A stretch of DNA of 64,000 nt from Aspidapion aeneum (lineage: Eukaryota; Arthropoda; Insecta; Coleoptera; Brentidae). Of the stretch, positions 44,860 to 57,691 are shown piece after piece; the first letter of the stretch is position 1, and every line of letters starts with the position of its first letter. The translations under genes were made by a program, and so were the position numbers. The notes beneath the pieces are model-generated. The model worked only from the letters and a program-made list of their open reading frames with translations. It was not told where the DNA came from and ran no database searches. The DNA lies in assembly GCA_963576565.1 (NCBI GenBank), contig OY755045.1:37282667-37346666 (forward strand), read 5' to 3'.

Positions 44860-45590
44860 AGAAGAGGTGTCAGCCCTGGTGACACAATATTCCCTAAAAT
44901 ATTTAACCAGGCTTTAGAAGATGTTTTTAAAAACTTAGATTGGGAATACATAGGCATCAAAGTAAATGAACAATACTTGAACCACCTAAGATATGCTGAT
45001 GATATCGCCTTAATAACAGATAAGGCAAAAGAACTGATAAAAATGCTGGAAGAACTGAATACAGCAGATTAAAATATAGGCTGGAGTATGAACTATACTA
45101 AAACTAAAATGATAACAAGCACATATGAACATATCACGATCAGAATAAACAAATTATTAAACTAAAAAAAGAAAATCAAACAGCTGAAATCAAGAGACGA
45201 GTAAGATTGGCCTGGGCAGCATTCGGTAAATTATGCTACATATTAAAAAATTAAAAATATCCTCAGTACCTCAAACCGAAATTGTATAACCAATGTATCC
45301 CTCCTGTACTTACCTATGGATCCCAGACCTGGACACCTTCAAAATCAAACATGGATAAGGTAACAATGGAAAGACAAATGTTACATGTAAAGCTAAGAGA
45401 TAGAAAAAGGAATGAATGGATAAGAAATAAACAAATGTAAGGGATGTCAGAGGGGACATAAAATCAGATACAAGTATTGGGAAGACCCCAAATGAGCGGA
45501 CGATTTAAAGAAACATGCGGGAACTAGATGGATAAATACGGCAACAGACAGAGAACAGTGTAAGATATTGGGCGACGCCTATGTCCAAAG
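44860..45590 (+). pseudogene. RTE-type LINE RT and C-terminus
   Basis: 'LIRRGVSPGDTIFPKIFNQA', 'LEDVFKNLDWEYIGIKVN', catalytic 'YLNHLRYADDIALITDKAKE' and 'MLEELNTAD' then a stop. Frames change after that: 'RRVRLAWAAFGKL', a 'VYNQC..PVLTYGSQTW' block, 'RDRKRNEWIRNK' and a 3' tail. The YADD pair is intact. It is a 5'-truncated copy of the same family as the fragments at 22676, 46940 and 55860. It provides the uninterrupted reference for the insertion at 22766. Confidence 0.9.
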
Positions 45591-46208
45591 ATGAATTAAA
45601 GGACACTAAATAGATAGAGAATAATAAGATAATTTTAATTAAAACCTGGTTTCTGATTTAAAACGGAAGTTTCGCACATTAAAATATTTTGTTTTAAATA
45701 ACAATTACAATGGATGTTGATTTTTTTAACTAGTGCTTGCCATTTATTTTAATAATGTAGCGGAAACTATTCCTCAATCTAATAATCGCATCGACCATCA
45801 GTTTATACAATTTAAATAAAAAAAAATAACAATGTGGTCTCTGATTTTAATAAACAATTTATTATTTAGAAAAACATTACAAATTGCGTATCATTATTCT
45901 ATGCAGTATCATTAATAAATAAAATAATACAAAATTATTTAATTATATCTCTCGTTCCATATTAGAAACTTTTTCCTTTATTTCAATTTAGTAATTTTCC
46001 CACTAAAATTATACTTCAATTCATTACAAATATGTATAATGATAATGATGGTTTTTCAACTATGCTTAACAAAGAAAATAAATAAACTTAGCTTATTTAT
46101 AAGATCTGTAATTTTCTCTTGGAGGGGTAACATTACATTATTAACTTTCTTTAGTTTAGTTACACAACATACAGAGTGTTTGTTAGCAGATTTAAATTTT
46201 TATTTAGT

Positions 46209-46627
46209 AAAGTACTATGCACTAATTACTTTGAATCCAGGTCTCAGTTAGTTTTGTAGCCTTAATCCTGACTTAAAAACTGCAAAATTCGGTGTCTGCC
46301 TCTTATATGGAACTCTGCAGGACCCCAATGAAACTCGCTGAGATAATAGGTGCCAACTTATGCAAGCGATATATCAATTTGGGGGTTTGCGAGGATAAGA
46401 AATCCGAATTTCACCTGTTGGTCTAAGTATTTTGACATTTGGATGACGTACGTTTAATATTGCAGCTGTTTTTAGAACAATCGATATATCGCTTCCGTAA
46501 CATGTCACCTATTATCTCATTGCGAGTTTTAATGGGGGCCTGCAGAGTTCTATATATGAGGTCATACTTCAATAAGAACGAAATTGACCGAGACTTGGAT
46601 TCAATGTAATTAGTGCATAGTACTTTT
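46209..46627. mobile_element. 419-bp fold-back element
   Basis: 'AGTACTATGCACTAATTAC' (46210) pairs with 'GTAATTAGTGCATAGTACT' (ending about 46625). Inner pairs: 'GAACTCTGCAGG' (46310) with 'CCTGCAGAGTTC' (46550), and 'GAGATAATAGGTG' with 'CACCTATTATCTC', 'GCGATATATC' with 'GATATATCGC'. No ORF. Confidence 0.9.
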
Positions 46628-46939
46628 GGTCACAATGTTTTTAATGTAATTGAATTGATCAGTATATTCAAAACGGTTTTTGTATTTATAAATTAAAGCT
46701 TTGTTTTTCGTCGTTTTCGGAATTCTTACAAGATTTTGATATATTTTCGTAAGGTACTTTGTCCTAGTCTGAACTATCAGAATTTCCCCTTTCTTTAACC
46801 GATTTGTTTCCAAAAGTAGAAATGCCGAAAAAATTTATTAATTTTATTTGTATTTAGAATATGGTTTCAGTGGTCTTTTTTTTATACTGTTTATAATTTT
46901 GGTTGGTGCCTAAACCTATCTATCTATTAAGCCTCCTTC

Positions 46940-47275
46940 GATCCATCTTTAAAAATAGGCCTCTTTCAATATCTTTCACTCTTCTCTGTTTCTCGCCGTG
47001 TTCATCCATCTAGTTCCCACATGCTTCTTCAAATCATCTGCCCATCTTACATCATCTTATCAACAAGTTTAAAATACATTTGTGCCATCGATCTTCTTTT
47101 TGTCTGATATTATGACCGGCAAATTTAGATTTTAATTTTGCAACTTCTCCTCTGACATCCCTTACTTTTGTGTTATTTCTTCATTCATGCCTTTTTCTAT
47201 CTGTTAGCTTTTGCCTTTCCATTGATTTATGAACTTTTGTTACTTTATCCATGTTTTTAAGTGTCCAAATGAAAA
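46940..47275 (-). pseudogene. RTE LINE 3' fragment, antisense
   Basis: The reverse complement aligns with 45345-45590 and 25440-25790 ('CTTACTTTTGTGTTATTTCT', 'CATCTAGTTCCCACATGCTT', 'ATCTTTCACTCTTCTCTGTT' blocks). It is a 5'-truncated fragment opposite to bab. Confidence 0.82.
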
Positions 47276-47293
47276 TGTTTATTTTTTATCTTA

Positions 47294-47296
<3 letters not shown>

Positions 47297-47336
<40 letters not shown>
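47297..47336. repeat. (TA)n microsatellite
   Basis: About 20 TA units, directly following the RTE fragment. Confidence 0.97.
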
Positions 47337-47343
<7 letters not shown>

Positions 47344-49169
47344 ATAAACAAAAAGCCTGAAAAGATGGATGTATAAATGAATCCTAATTTAAATAACTAG
47401 ATTAAGCATAATTTCCTTGAATGCTAAATATTTCGTTATGCATTTACTGAAAGATATTCTCACTCCAATTCAAAAACATTTTTCTTGTCCAATTTAAAGT
47501 ATTTTCGTTTCTTAGAAAAATAATTTGCAATCTAACAAGCATTGACAGTTTTATTTTAGGAATCTAGAACATTTAAAAATACATTTTTGAAACAAAATAA
47601 GCGTGCCTCACTCACTATCTGTCTCCTGAGTCCTATTTGGAGTTATTTTCCTTTAATTGCAAAAATAGTAAATTGTCCTAGTTTTCGGAAATAAGATTAC
47701 TGAAGAAAAAAAAACGTGTATAGTGCCCCACATTTCTTTGTTGTAAATTAAAACTGGTTGTTGTCTTCTTGTTTGTGTTTGAAACGTCGGCTATCATTTT
47801 TTGTGGTGGACGTTGTTTTGTCTACTGGTTTTTTAAGGTTTGTTAGACGTTGGTACATCCAGTCATTAAACCAAACCTCATCTTTGTATAAACTGAAGTT
47901 GTTCGTGGAAGTATGTATCTTTTTGTTTAGATTTTTTCTTTCTTTCTTTTACACACAGTAACTATTTTTTTCATAAATTAAAATGATGGTTTTTGTAATT
48001 AGAATTTTACTTAAAATAAACCAAGACCCAAGCGATATGTTGCTTCTTTTGTAGAAAAGAAAATGGTTTGGCAATTTATTAACAGTTGTCTTTGTATTCT
48101 GTTAAAATTGGACTTTAAACTTGGTAAAAATTAGAGCTCGTTCTACTTGCGGGAATAAAACCATGAAAAAATTCGCAACTCTGGAACGCTAAGAATCCGA
48201 CAGATTTCTTTAAACGAGTTGGTTTTTCTTGGACATGTTCTCCTCAATCTCTGGTTTTAGTTGGTACAACTCTCAAATTTCAAAATAATACTCATTTGCG
48301 AGGAGAACATGGCCTATGACAGGGCTCCAGTTTGGCAATGAAGCATTCTGTGTTAAGCCAACAGAGACGACAACTAGCATTCCTACGAAAAATAATAGTT
48401 TCGTTCCATCATCCCGTTCGACAGTCACAGAATGTCTTTTAGTCATATGCCCAATCGTAATAAAAATAAAATAAAATAAATAAAGATTTTCAGAATTTTA
48501 ATAAAATTTTTAATTTTTCAAAGCTTCAAATGCCTGTTTTCATTATTTTTAAAATGTAAAAAATTTGAATATTTTTTAAATTTAATATCAACATTTAAAC
48601 TAAATCGATTTTCTAAAGTTATCTATTTTTAGCCTTTAAATTTATTCATTTCAATCATTATAAAATAAGTAATTATTTCTATGTATATGTCGTCTACGTA
48701 ACAATAATGGGTTGGTCTTTGGACACAAAGTTGAGTTTACTCAAAGTATTAGTATTTGAGTAAAGCGCGCGCTACCTAATATCATTTCAAATGTAATGAC
48801 TGTTCCATCGGTAATAAAACGCTTTGTACATATCTCTGCGAAGTCTGCTATTATTTTTAAAATTTACAATCTGGATAAAAACCGTATACGTATAACGTAT
48901 ATCATAAGTCAAACCCCCGTCTTCATTTCTTGCGTTATCTTCTTTGTTTGTAAGCTCTAATTTAGCGTTATCGCGGACTCATATTTAAAATTTTTATAAT
49001 TTAAGTGAAAAAATACAGTCAGATTTTCCAGGAAACGTAGCTAGAAAATTTAGAATTATTGCGAAGGCTTCCTCTTTCGAGTATATTTCTAGAGCCGGCA
49101 CGCAATCCCTAACTTAGTTAAAAAGATTGTTTTGATAAGCCCTCAGTCTAGATATTTTTGTACACACGG

Positions 49170-51980
49170 TGAAGTTGAAGATTGTGATCTTTTTAACTTT
49201 TGCGAATTACAGAAAACGCGGAAATTCCATTTGTTTTATTAGATTTTTGTTTAACATTTGGGCACACTGTAGTAAGATTTACATTGTGAATTGGGTAACT
49301 GAGTTTCCAAGATATTTTTTAGTGTATGTAGTTTTGTAGATGATTGTAAGTATTGCACAAAATAGGTCATTTAAAATTGAATTTCTACTATTGGTAACAT
49401 GATAAGAAACCTGTGGTTGATTGTAAGTTTTGCCACAAAATAGGTCATTTGAAATTGAATTACCAATAGTGGAGGGTAACATAATAAGTAACATAAGTTC
49501 TTTAAAGTAATATAATGTTCTTTAAGATTGTGATTTGGGTATTCTTAATTTTTGCAAATTACACCAAATTCGGAAAATCCGTTTGTAAGTTCGACTTAAA
49601 TAAAAATATATATTTTTCGACGAATTTTTCAATTTATGTAAGATATTTTTAATATATCTTTTTGGATGAATTCCATTTGTTATATTAGATTTTGGTTTCC
49701 CATATTAGCACACACTATAGTAAGATCTACAATAAAGGTAATTTAAAATTGAATCTCCATCATTTAACATGGTTATTATTATAGAAAAAAAGTTGTTTAA
49801 CTAACAAAACGCTCTTTAGGATTGCTGGATTACAAATAATTCGAAAAATCCATTTTGTTTACTTTCAAACCGTTTATAAGTTCGCCTTAAAATGTTTTAA
49901 GGTATTTTTTAATATATTTTGTTGGTTTTATTACATTTTTGTTTAACATTTGAGATCTACACTGTAATTTGGATAACTGAGCTTCTAAGATATTTTTTAA
50001 TTTATGTATTTTTGTGGATGATTGTAAGTATTGCCACAAAATAGGTCATTTGAAGTTGAATCTCCACTATTGGTAACATGATAAGAAACAAAGTTCTTTA
50101 AACTAATATAATGTTCTTTAAGACTGATTTAGATTTTCTTACTTTTTGTAAATTACAGAAAATTCGGAAAATCCATTTATAAGTTCGAGGAAATTTTTAA
50201 TTTATATAAAGGTATTTATAAGATATTTTTATTATATCTTTGTGTATGAATTCCATTTGTTTTGTCAGATTTTAGTTTAACATTTGGCCACAGTGTACTA
50301 AGATCTACAATGTGATTTGGATAACTGGGTTTTCAAGATATTTTTTAATGTATGTGTTTTTGTGGACGATTGTAAGTATTGCCACAAAATAGGTAATTTG
50401 AAATTGAATCGCACTATTGGTAACATTATAATAAACAAAGTTCTTTAGACTAATAAAATATTGTATTTTGGATCTTCTTAATTTTTGCAAATTCCAGAAA
50501 ATTCGGAAAATCTGTTTATAAGTTCGACCTTTCGATTTTTTAATTTATATAAAGGTATTTATAAGATATGTTTGTGGATGAATTCCATTTGTTTTATTAG
50601 ATTTTTGTTTTACGTATGGGCACACTGTAGTAAGATCTACAATGTGATTTGGGTAACTGAGTTTCTAAGATTTTTTTAAATTTATATTTGGGGATGATTG
50701 TAAGTTTTGCCACAATAAAATTGAATCTCCATTATTGGTAACTTGGTTATTATTAAAGAAAAAGAAGTTGTTTAAACTAACAACTTTAGGATTGTTGGAT
50801 TACAAACAATTCGAAAAATCCATTTTGTCTACTTTCTAACCGTTTAGAGGTTCGGCTTAAGAAACTTTTAGTTTAGTTTAAAAGTATTTTTTTGTTTTAT
50901 GAGATTTTTCTTTGACATTTGGGCACAGTATAGTAAGATCTACACTGTAATTTGAGTAATTGAGTTTCTAAGAAATTTTTTAATATATATTTTTGGATGA
51001 TTGTAAGTTTTGCCACAATATAGGTCATTTTTAATTGAATCTCCACAAAGAAACAAATTTCTTTAACCTAATATAACACTCTTTAAGATAGTGAATTGGA
51101 TCTTTTTAATTTTTCGAAATTCCAGAAAATCCATTTTTTTATTAGTTATTTTTTTTTTAATTTGATTAAATTCTTTTGATATTGTTAATGTACATTGTAA
51201 CCATTGATCAGGTCGACTTAAGCATTTTGAAATTTATATAAAATTCTTTAAACTAATATAATGTTCTTTAAGATTGTGAGTTGGATCTTCTTAGTTTTTG
51301 CAAATTACAGAAAATTCGGAAAATCCGTTTATTATTTCGATGAAATTTTTCATTTATATGAAGGTATTTATAAGATATTTTTAATATATCTTTGTTAATG
51401 AATTCCATTTGTTTTATTGGATTTTCGTTTAACATTTAAGCACAGTCTAGTAAGATCTATACTGTGATTTGGGTAGTTTAGTTGCTAATGTATTTTTTAA
51501 TATAATTATATATTTTTGGATTATTGTTTTGCTACATTATAGGTCATTTAAAATTAAATCTCTATCATTGACCAAGTGGTTATTCCTAAGAAACAAAGTT
51601 GTTTAAACTAACAAAACGTTTTTGAAGATTGTGAATTGGATCTTTTTAATTTTTGCAAGTTACAGAAAAGTCGGAAATTCATTTGTGTTATTAGTTTTTT
51701 AAAAAATTTGGTTAAATGCTTTTGGAAGATTGTTTTTATGCTCATTGTAATCATTTATAAGTTCGACTATTTATAAGTTTAGTTTTATAAAGGTATTTAT
51801 AAGATATTTTTTAAAATACTTTGGTTTTATTAGATTTTTGTTTAGCATTTGGGTAAATGGTTTTATAAGATATTGTTTATTGTGGATGACTATACTATAA
51901 GTTTTCCCATAATTATCATATAGTGTTATCTAAGTTAAATGCTGGTAGCTTGGCTATTATCAGGAAATAAATTTTAAAGG
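49170..51980 (+). repeat. Diverged satellite array, nine units of about 320-350 bp
   Basis: The block 'TTTTTGCAAATTACAGAAAA' and its variants recur at about 49206, 49558, 49829, 50152, 50491, 50799, 51119, 51304 and 51659. Spacing is 352, 271, 323, 339, 308, 320, 185 and 355 bases. Each unit also carries 'TAGTAAGATCTACA', 'GGATGATTGTAAGTTTTGCC' and 'ATAGGTCATTT' blocks in the same order. Units differ by many indels, so the array is old. One unit (51119-51304) is half deleted. No coding potential. Confidence 0.9.
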
Positions 51981-52720
51981 AAAACAAAGGAATAACGTTT
52001 TAATTGACGTATGTCGAAAAATTTTGCTTTTTTTTATAATGCGGACCAAAACTGCGGTCACCCACTCTAAAAAAAGTTGTATGTAAGTAAACTCCTTTCC
52101 GGGGCTTGGAAAAAAAATCCTTTGAAAAAACAGTCGACGTGTTTTTGATTTAAAAAAAAAAACCAACCCGCTATAGTTAGTGTTTCATTTAATATCGTCA
52201 TCTATGCGCTTGTATTAAAGTGGGTAACTAAGTAGGTACAAAATATATTGTCAAATATATTTTAAAACTTTAAAAATCCTAAAAATCAGTTTAGTAGATT
52301 TTAAAAGTCGCTACAGAATGTCACAATTTACGCGAATTTTATAAAGTCAAACTTCTTCAGTTGAAAAGAGCATTTTCGCTTTACGATCGGTTTAGACAAG
52401 AAGTCAGATTCTGATATTATAAAATTCGGGGTTTCACTTTTAGCACAAGAAAGTTTTGTAATGAAAATTTTAAATTGTCCAAAAATCTTCACCCAATTAA
52501 ATTAGGAATAGTATAATAATAATATTTTAATTTCTTAAATATCTTCATAACTATTATGAAGATGTGCGCCTAGGTAAATTGGTACATAGAATAGAGCAGA
52601 TAAGGCGCACATAATTTTGAAAGCTTTATCTAGTAATGTTACAGGAGCACAACATTTTATAGGTTTGTTGTGATCATAAAAAATCAAGAAATTTTTTTAA
52701 AAGAAATTAGAGCTTAAAAT

Positions 52721-52873
52721 AATTATACAACGAGAACTTATTGGCATAAGGGCAAGGGATAAATAAGAAAAATAAGATAATATAAAGATTTACCTCAGGC
52801 TGGATTCGAACCAGCGACCTTTCGCTAACCAGGCAATTATGGCCTTATGCCAATAAATTCTCGTTGTATAATT
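52721..52873 (-). mobile_element. 153-bp palindromic element enclosing a tRNA-like segment
   Basis: Arms of 31 bases, 'AATTATACAACGAGAACTTA' at 52721 and 'ATTCTCGTTGTATAATT' ending at 52873, pair with one mismatch. Between them, on the minus strand, sits 'GCCTGGTTAGCG' (D-arm-like) followed at once by 'AAAGGTCGCTGGTTCGAATC' and a perfect T-stem (GCTGG/CCAGC, loop TTCGAAT; 52799-52815). The anticodon arm is absent and no acceptor stem closes, so it is not a working tRNA. Confidence 0.85.
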
Positions 52874-53499
52874 TATATCTAGGGCGCCAAAACTAACCTT
52901 TATGTTAGAATAATTGTTTTGCAATTCAACTATTTACGAGTATATTCAAAAAATTTCAAGATGTGTTTTTATTACATATTTACATTAGCGTAAATTTACT
53001 AATATTTTTTTTCTAATAACCAGACTATGTGCAATAATAATAAATAAAAAAAACACATCTTTATTTTTTATTTATCTCTTTTTCATATTTTTTTAAATTC
53101 CTTGATTCTCTATTTTAAAATAGCATTTTATTAAATTATGAGTAAACCCAAATTAAATGGTGTTTTTGTTAATGTGTAAAAGAATAAAATTCAAGAATTT
53201 CTTAGATGAGAATTTAAGCGAATCCGGCAAGCTTCTTACTGCTGCTGAATGAAACCCCTGGAAACTCGCAGTACATACTCGAAAGCCGCAGCTTATGTCA
53301 GAGTGAACGCCTTTGCACTTAAGATATCGATTTCCCCACTTTTAGAGATTGGTGTAAAGATAGATACTAAATACATAAGGAGTTGGGCTTCTAGGAAGGT
53401 CATTTTATGTATAGGATGTCATTTTGAGCATTTCTGGATATAGAAAAACAGGAAATATATTTGTAAACTGGCCGCCTGTACTTAAAAACATAAAAAGTG

Positions 53500-53750
53500 A
53501 AATATTTATAAAGGCACAAATGAATAAATATTATGATGGCTAAACACATGCCTCTGTGGCACTCCACACTTGACATCATTCGTTTCAAAAATGTATTATT
53601 GCTAAATGCCTTTTATTTTTTTACTGTAAATATGATGCAAATAAGATTACTTCATGAAGCTAGAGTCTTTAAGCTTTGACAGTAAAGTTCCTTGATCAAT
53701 GCAGTCAAAAGATTTTAAAAGGTCTCCCAAAACTGCTGTGACCACAGTTC
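53500..53750 (-). pseudogene. LINE RT fragment, antisense
   Basis: From 53750 down: 'VVTAVLGDLLKSFDCIDQGT' and 'LLSKLKDS' (first-Asp block 'KSFDCID'), then near 53590 'NDVKCGVPQRHV' (G.PQ block). Jockey/CR1-like and decayed. Confidence 0.7.
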
Positions 53751-54472
53751 CATTGTACGTGCATGATATCCGTCGTTGTTCTCTTCTCTTTACAGGACTG
53801 AAATTGACAACGCAGTTTTAAACAATTATAGCAACAAATTATTGTCAAAAGTTGCAATACAGGTTGAGTTTTTTATTTGGAAACAGATGCCATCAAATAA
53901 ATGAAAGAACAAACTTCGCCCAATCGAAAAAAAAAAAATCTTAATGCTCATGGGGACTTTTGTAAATCTATCTATCTCTAGATTTTGTGCCACCTGGTTG
54001 GATATTTTTTAGTTCAATAATATGCGTATTATTTTATTAACACTATGACAAATGCTTTTTTACCATGTCGTATATTAATTTTTTTGAAATATTGAATTTA
54101 TGTTATATTTTTTCCATGATTCCGAATCGGAAAAAAAAATTCTGTAAGATAATTAAATTTTTATAAACGTTTTAAAATATTCAAAATGTACTTCCGTTTT
54201 GTGGTTTTTCCATTAACAAAATGACATTTGTTGTCCATTTTTTTAAATATTTTTTATTTATTTTATTTAATCAAATTTGCACGATATAATCCATTATTTG
54301 TTATTTTTTATCGGAATTAGATTCCACCATTTCCTTTTACGAATATTTATTTCTATTGGCTAAGTTTGACTTGATCAGGAATTTATACTAATTGACTGAT
54401 AACACAAATAATATTTATTGTGGGTTGGCTTTAAATTTTTTGAAAATAAACGTCCATTCCGGATTTGGAGTA

Positions 54473-54603
54473 TAGACTTATATCTTATTCCGTCTTGCTT
54501 TTTTTAGTAATTTTCCTTCTGCCTCATCTACCGGAAGGAATAGTAATCCGCGTACGTAACTAAATTAAGTAACTCGCTTAAGTTACTGTCCGGCTAGAAT
54601 AAA
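54473..54603 (+). repeat. Direct repeat, copy 1 (copy 2 at 55215-55345)
   Basis: 'GGAATAGTAATCCGC' and 'CTTCTGCCTCATCTACCGGA' match 55215-55345 ('CTTCTCCCTTATCTACCGGA', same order, ending GAATA). The two copies bracket a hAT-type MITE and a tandem duplication. Confidence 0.82.
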
Positions 54604-54646
54604 ATGAGGCCCAAAAGATATGGATTCAATTAGCGCTATCTTTGTC

Positions 54647-54914
54647 CAGTGGCGTGCTATAACTTTTTAATTAATCATTATTAGGTATTAATTTTATATT
54701 TTACTCCTCCTAAGCCTTGTTTTACTGGAAAACTCCATATCTTATTTTTCTTAAAAGGAAATATTTTTTTAAAACTTTTATACTTATTATATTATATAGG
54801 TACCTACATTAGGTAGATGCGTACGAATCTAGAAACCTAAAAAAATACCAATTGACTTTCTAAAAATTTACAGTTCTATTTAAATATTAAAAAAGAGTAA
54901 ATGATACGCCACTG
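54647..54914. mobile_element. hAT-type MITE (CAGTGGCGTG...TACGCCACTG)
   Basis: Inverted tips 'CAGTGGCGTG' and 'TACGCCACTG', AT-rich body, 268 bp. Flanks are T-rich and a clean 8-bp duplication is not evident. Confidence 0.7.
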
Positions 54915-54972
54915 TTTCTTATTGTTGGTCTATAATGTGCATAAAACCTGCCTAATTATCCTGTTTAAGTCA

Positions 54973-55095
54973 GCGATAACAATAGAAGCCCAATAAATGG
55001 GTGTGAATTGTGAACGGGCCGGATTTGAGTTGAGCCATCGCGCAGCGGTAACAATAGAAACCCAATAAAAGGGTGTCAATTCTGAACGGGCTGGA
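54973..55095 (+). repeat. Tandem duplication of a 51-bp unit
   Basis: 'AACAATAGAAGCCCAATAAA' (54979) and 'AACAATAGAAACCCAATAAA' (55050), each followed by 'GGGTGT.AATT.TGAACGGGC'. The period is about 71 bases. Confidence 0.88.
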
Positions 55096-55214
55096 GGCAA
55101 TTTCGTTTAACGTACCAGACAAGTACTGTTTTTTCTTGTAATATTAAAATTTTGTTCTTGGTAAATTTGTTAAAAATGAAAACCACTTAGTAAGATCTAA
55201 GTGCTGTAAATAGA

Positions 55215-55345
55215 TTGAGTTGAGCCTTATTCTGTCTTGCATTTTTTTAGTATGTTTTCTTCTCCCTTATCTACCGGAGGGAATAGTAATCCGCTTAAAT
55301 AACTAAATTTAGTTACTTGCTAAAGTTAGGTACTGACTTGAATAA
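55215..55345 (+). repeat. Direct repeat, copy 2
   Basis: Partner of 54473-54603. Confidence 0.82.
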
Positions 55346-55859
55346 TATGTAACTGCGCCATTGGCCCCAATTGCTTTATTGGATTTTTTTTCGTGCGCAG
55401 TTACTATGTTTTAATTTTGGGTAGCCGACTAGATCCATAAAGCTTCGTTGATTTCTTTATTTCATGACTAAATACTTTTTTAATTTAAAAATTAGCTCAA
55501 CTAAAACCTAAAAACAACCCGACTTCGCCAACTTTGTTGTGACAAACGGAGAGAACTAACAGTTTTAACCCTCTACAATGTGTGCGCCTGGTCGTTATAA
55601 CGTAAATACGACTCGTCATAAAAAAGTAAAGAGCGACATTAATAAACGTAACCCCTGTGTACGAAATAACTGCGACTTTCTCAGTGACAACAATATTATA
55701 TCGGTTTCAAGAAATGAGAGAGTCACCCTTAAATGCGTGAAAGCAAATTCATGAAAAAAAACTTTCCCAGATTCGAGTTGTGTTTGGGATACGCCTGCGA
55801 TTTGGTAACAAGGCAGGTTCTTTGCCCATTTTTATTAAATTATTAAAAATTAAAAATTA

Positions 55860-56645
55860 TCTTCATCCATTCATTCCTTTTTCTATCCGTTAGCTTTACA
55901 TGTAACATTTGTCTTTCCATTGATCTTTGGGCTTTTGTTACCTTATTCATGTTTGATTTTGTAAGTGTCCCGGTCTGGGATCTATAGGTGAGTACAGGAA
56001 GGATACATTCGTTATATACTTTCGTTCGTTTTGAGGTACGAGCATATTGTTTAATAAGTAGCTTAATTTACCGAATGCTGCCCAGGCCAATCTTACTCGT
56101 CATTTGATTTCAGCTGTTTGGTTTTTTCTAGTTTAATAATTTGTCCCAGATATTCTATATTTCTCTACTTGTTCTTTTTTTTCCTGGTTTATTCTGATCG
56201 TGATATCTTCATCTGTATTTGTTAGGATTTTAGTTAGTGTAGTTCATACTCAAGCCTATATTTTTGACAGCTGTATCCAGTTCTACCAGGATTTTTATCA
56301 GTACTATTTTTTTATCTGTTATTAAGGCGATAACGTCAGCATATTTTTTAGGGGTTCAAATATTGTCCGCTTACTTTGATGCTTACTTCTTCCCAATCTA
56401 AGTTTTTAAAAACATCTTTTACGGCCTGGTTAAATAGGGGATATTGTGTCACCTTGTTTAACACCTTTTCTTATGAGGATGGGCTTGGTTCTTTCGTGGA
56501 TTTTGACTGATGTTGCTTCGCTATATATATTGGCTATTAAAGCTGTGTATCTGTCATCTATCTCTCTATTAATTAAAGATGCTTTTACTGCCCAGTGGTC
56601 AATGCTGTCAAAAGCTTTTTTAAAGTTATTCGACGGTCTTGAGTG
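55860..56645 (-). pseudogene. RTE-type LINE RT and C-terminus, antisense
   Basis: Read from 56645 down: 'KAFDSIDHWAVKA'-like first-Asp block, 'LIRKGVKQGDTI', 'TRPLKMFLKT', a damaged YADD region near 56340 ('YADVIALITDK' type), 'ITIRINQE', 'RRVRLAWAAFGKL', and a 'VSPSCTHL'-like region in shifted frames. Its order is collinear with 44860-45590. The hydrophobic + strand frame at 56446-56661 is its shadow. Confidence 0.82.
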
Positions 56646-57080
56646 TGAAATAGTAAAGTAACATTAGACTTTTATAAGAATTGGCCGTATATTGACAGTT
56701 TTTTTTAATTAGTCAGCTGAGCTGTCACTTTTTGCATTCCCTATTTTCTTTGTGTGCGGTGTTTTATTACAGATTTTTGTATGAGAATGAGAGTTCTTAA
56801 ACTAATCTGAAATCCATCTGATCAATTCCATCAGTCGATGGAACATATGATTATGACAGCCATTAGAGATAATGCCAACAAAAATTAAAAGAACCCGATA
56901 CGTTTAACCTAATTTTTGAATTTTATGACCTACCACAACCGCGTCTCGGGTCATTTGAATGTGAGACTTAAAGTCACTTAAACTATAATGTTCCACCGTT
57001 TTCTCCACATAGTCCAGGATTTTCGCATGAACATCGTGAACTTAAAAGAAGTTCCTCGTCAGAATCTGATGAGCAGAGTG

Positions 57081-57403
57081 GCTATTCTGGGTCTTGAACG
57101 ATGTGACCATCCACATCACACGCTTTGACCAATAGCAAACTATACAGTCGCGTGTTGTGCGAAATCTTGACTCGACCAATAGCATAGTCGCCAGCTCTTC
57201 GGAGTTAATGAATTTTACGCGTTTGAAGTGAAATCGGTTCTCTTGCCCCGGACCGACTGAACCTTCCGCGGTCGGATCTTAGGAGAAGTCTGCGCAATGT
57301 AGGTCTTTTCGCATAGCACGTGACGGCTCGAAGCTAATTTAACGCTTGCCATTGGCTAAAGCATGTGATCGGAACTATCACATCGTTCAAGACCCAGAAT
57401 AGC
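57081..57403. mobile_element. 323-bp MITE with perfect 26-bp TIRs
   Basis: GCTATTCTGGGTCTTGAACG plus ATGTGA (57081-57106) is exactly mirrored at 57378-57403. The body is less AT-rich than its surroundings and contains two 'GACCAATAGCA' blocks and a CGCGG patch. No ORF. The flanking duplication is not clear. Confidence 0.92.
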
Positions 57404-57691
57404 TACACTAGATAAATCATCATCATCCTTCTTTAATAAATTTATTTCCAATTTTGCCGCAAAGGTGTTTAGGCAACATTTCTCAAAAAGATTTATGAAA
57501 TTTTAAAAACTTCAAATTTGAGGTTATGATATAAATCCATCCATTAACAGAAGAATTTGTTTGATGGCATATGGATTGCATCAGAACTTGTCAAGAACCG
57601 GTTTAATTGCATCGATTAGCTCGTCGATGAGATTAAAAACTCTCCCAGAGTGACATGACTCTTTCGGTAGTTTATAAATATCCAAGGTAAA

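Noticed and set aside
52789..52850. Functional tRNA gene on the minus strand
   Set aside because: The T-arm is perfect, but there is no anticodon arm and no closing acceptor stem; it lies inside a palindromic repeat.
56446..56661. Membrane protein frame on the plus strand
   Set aside because: Antisense shadow of RTE reverse transcriptase sequence.
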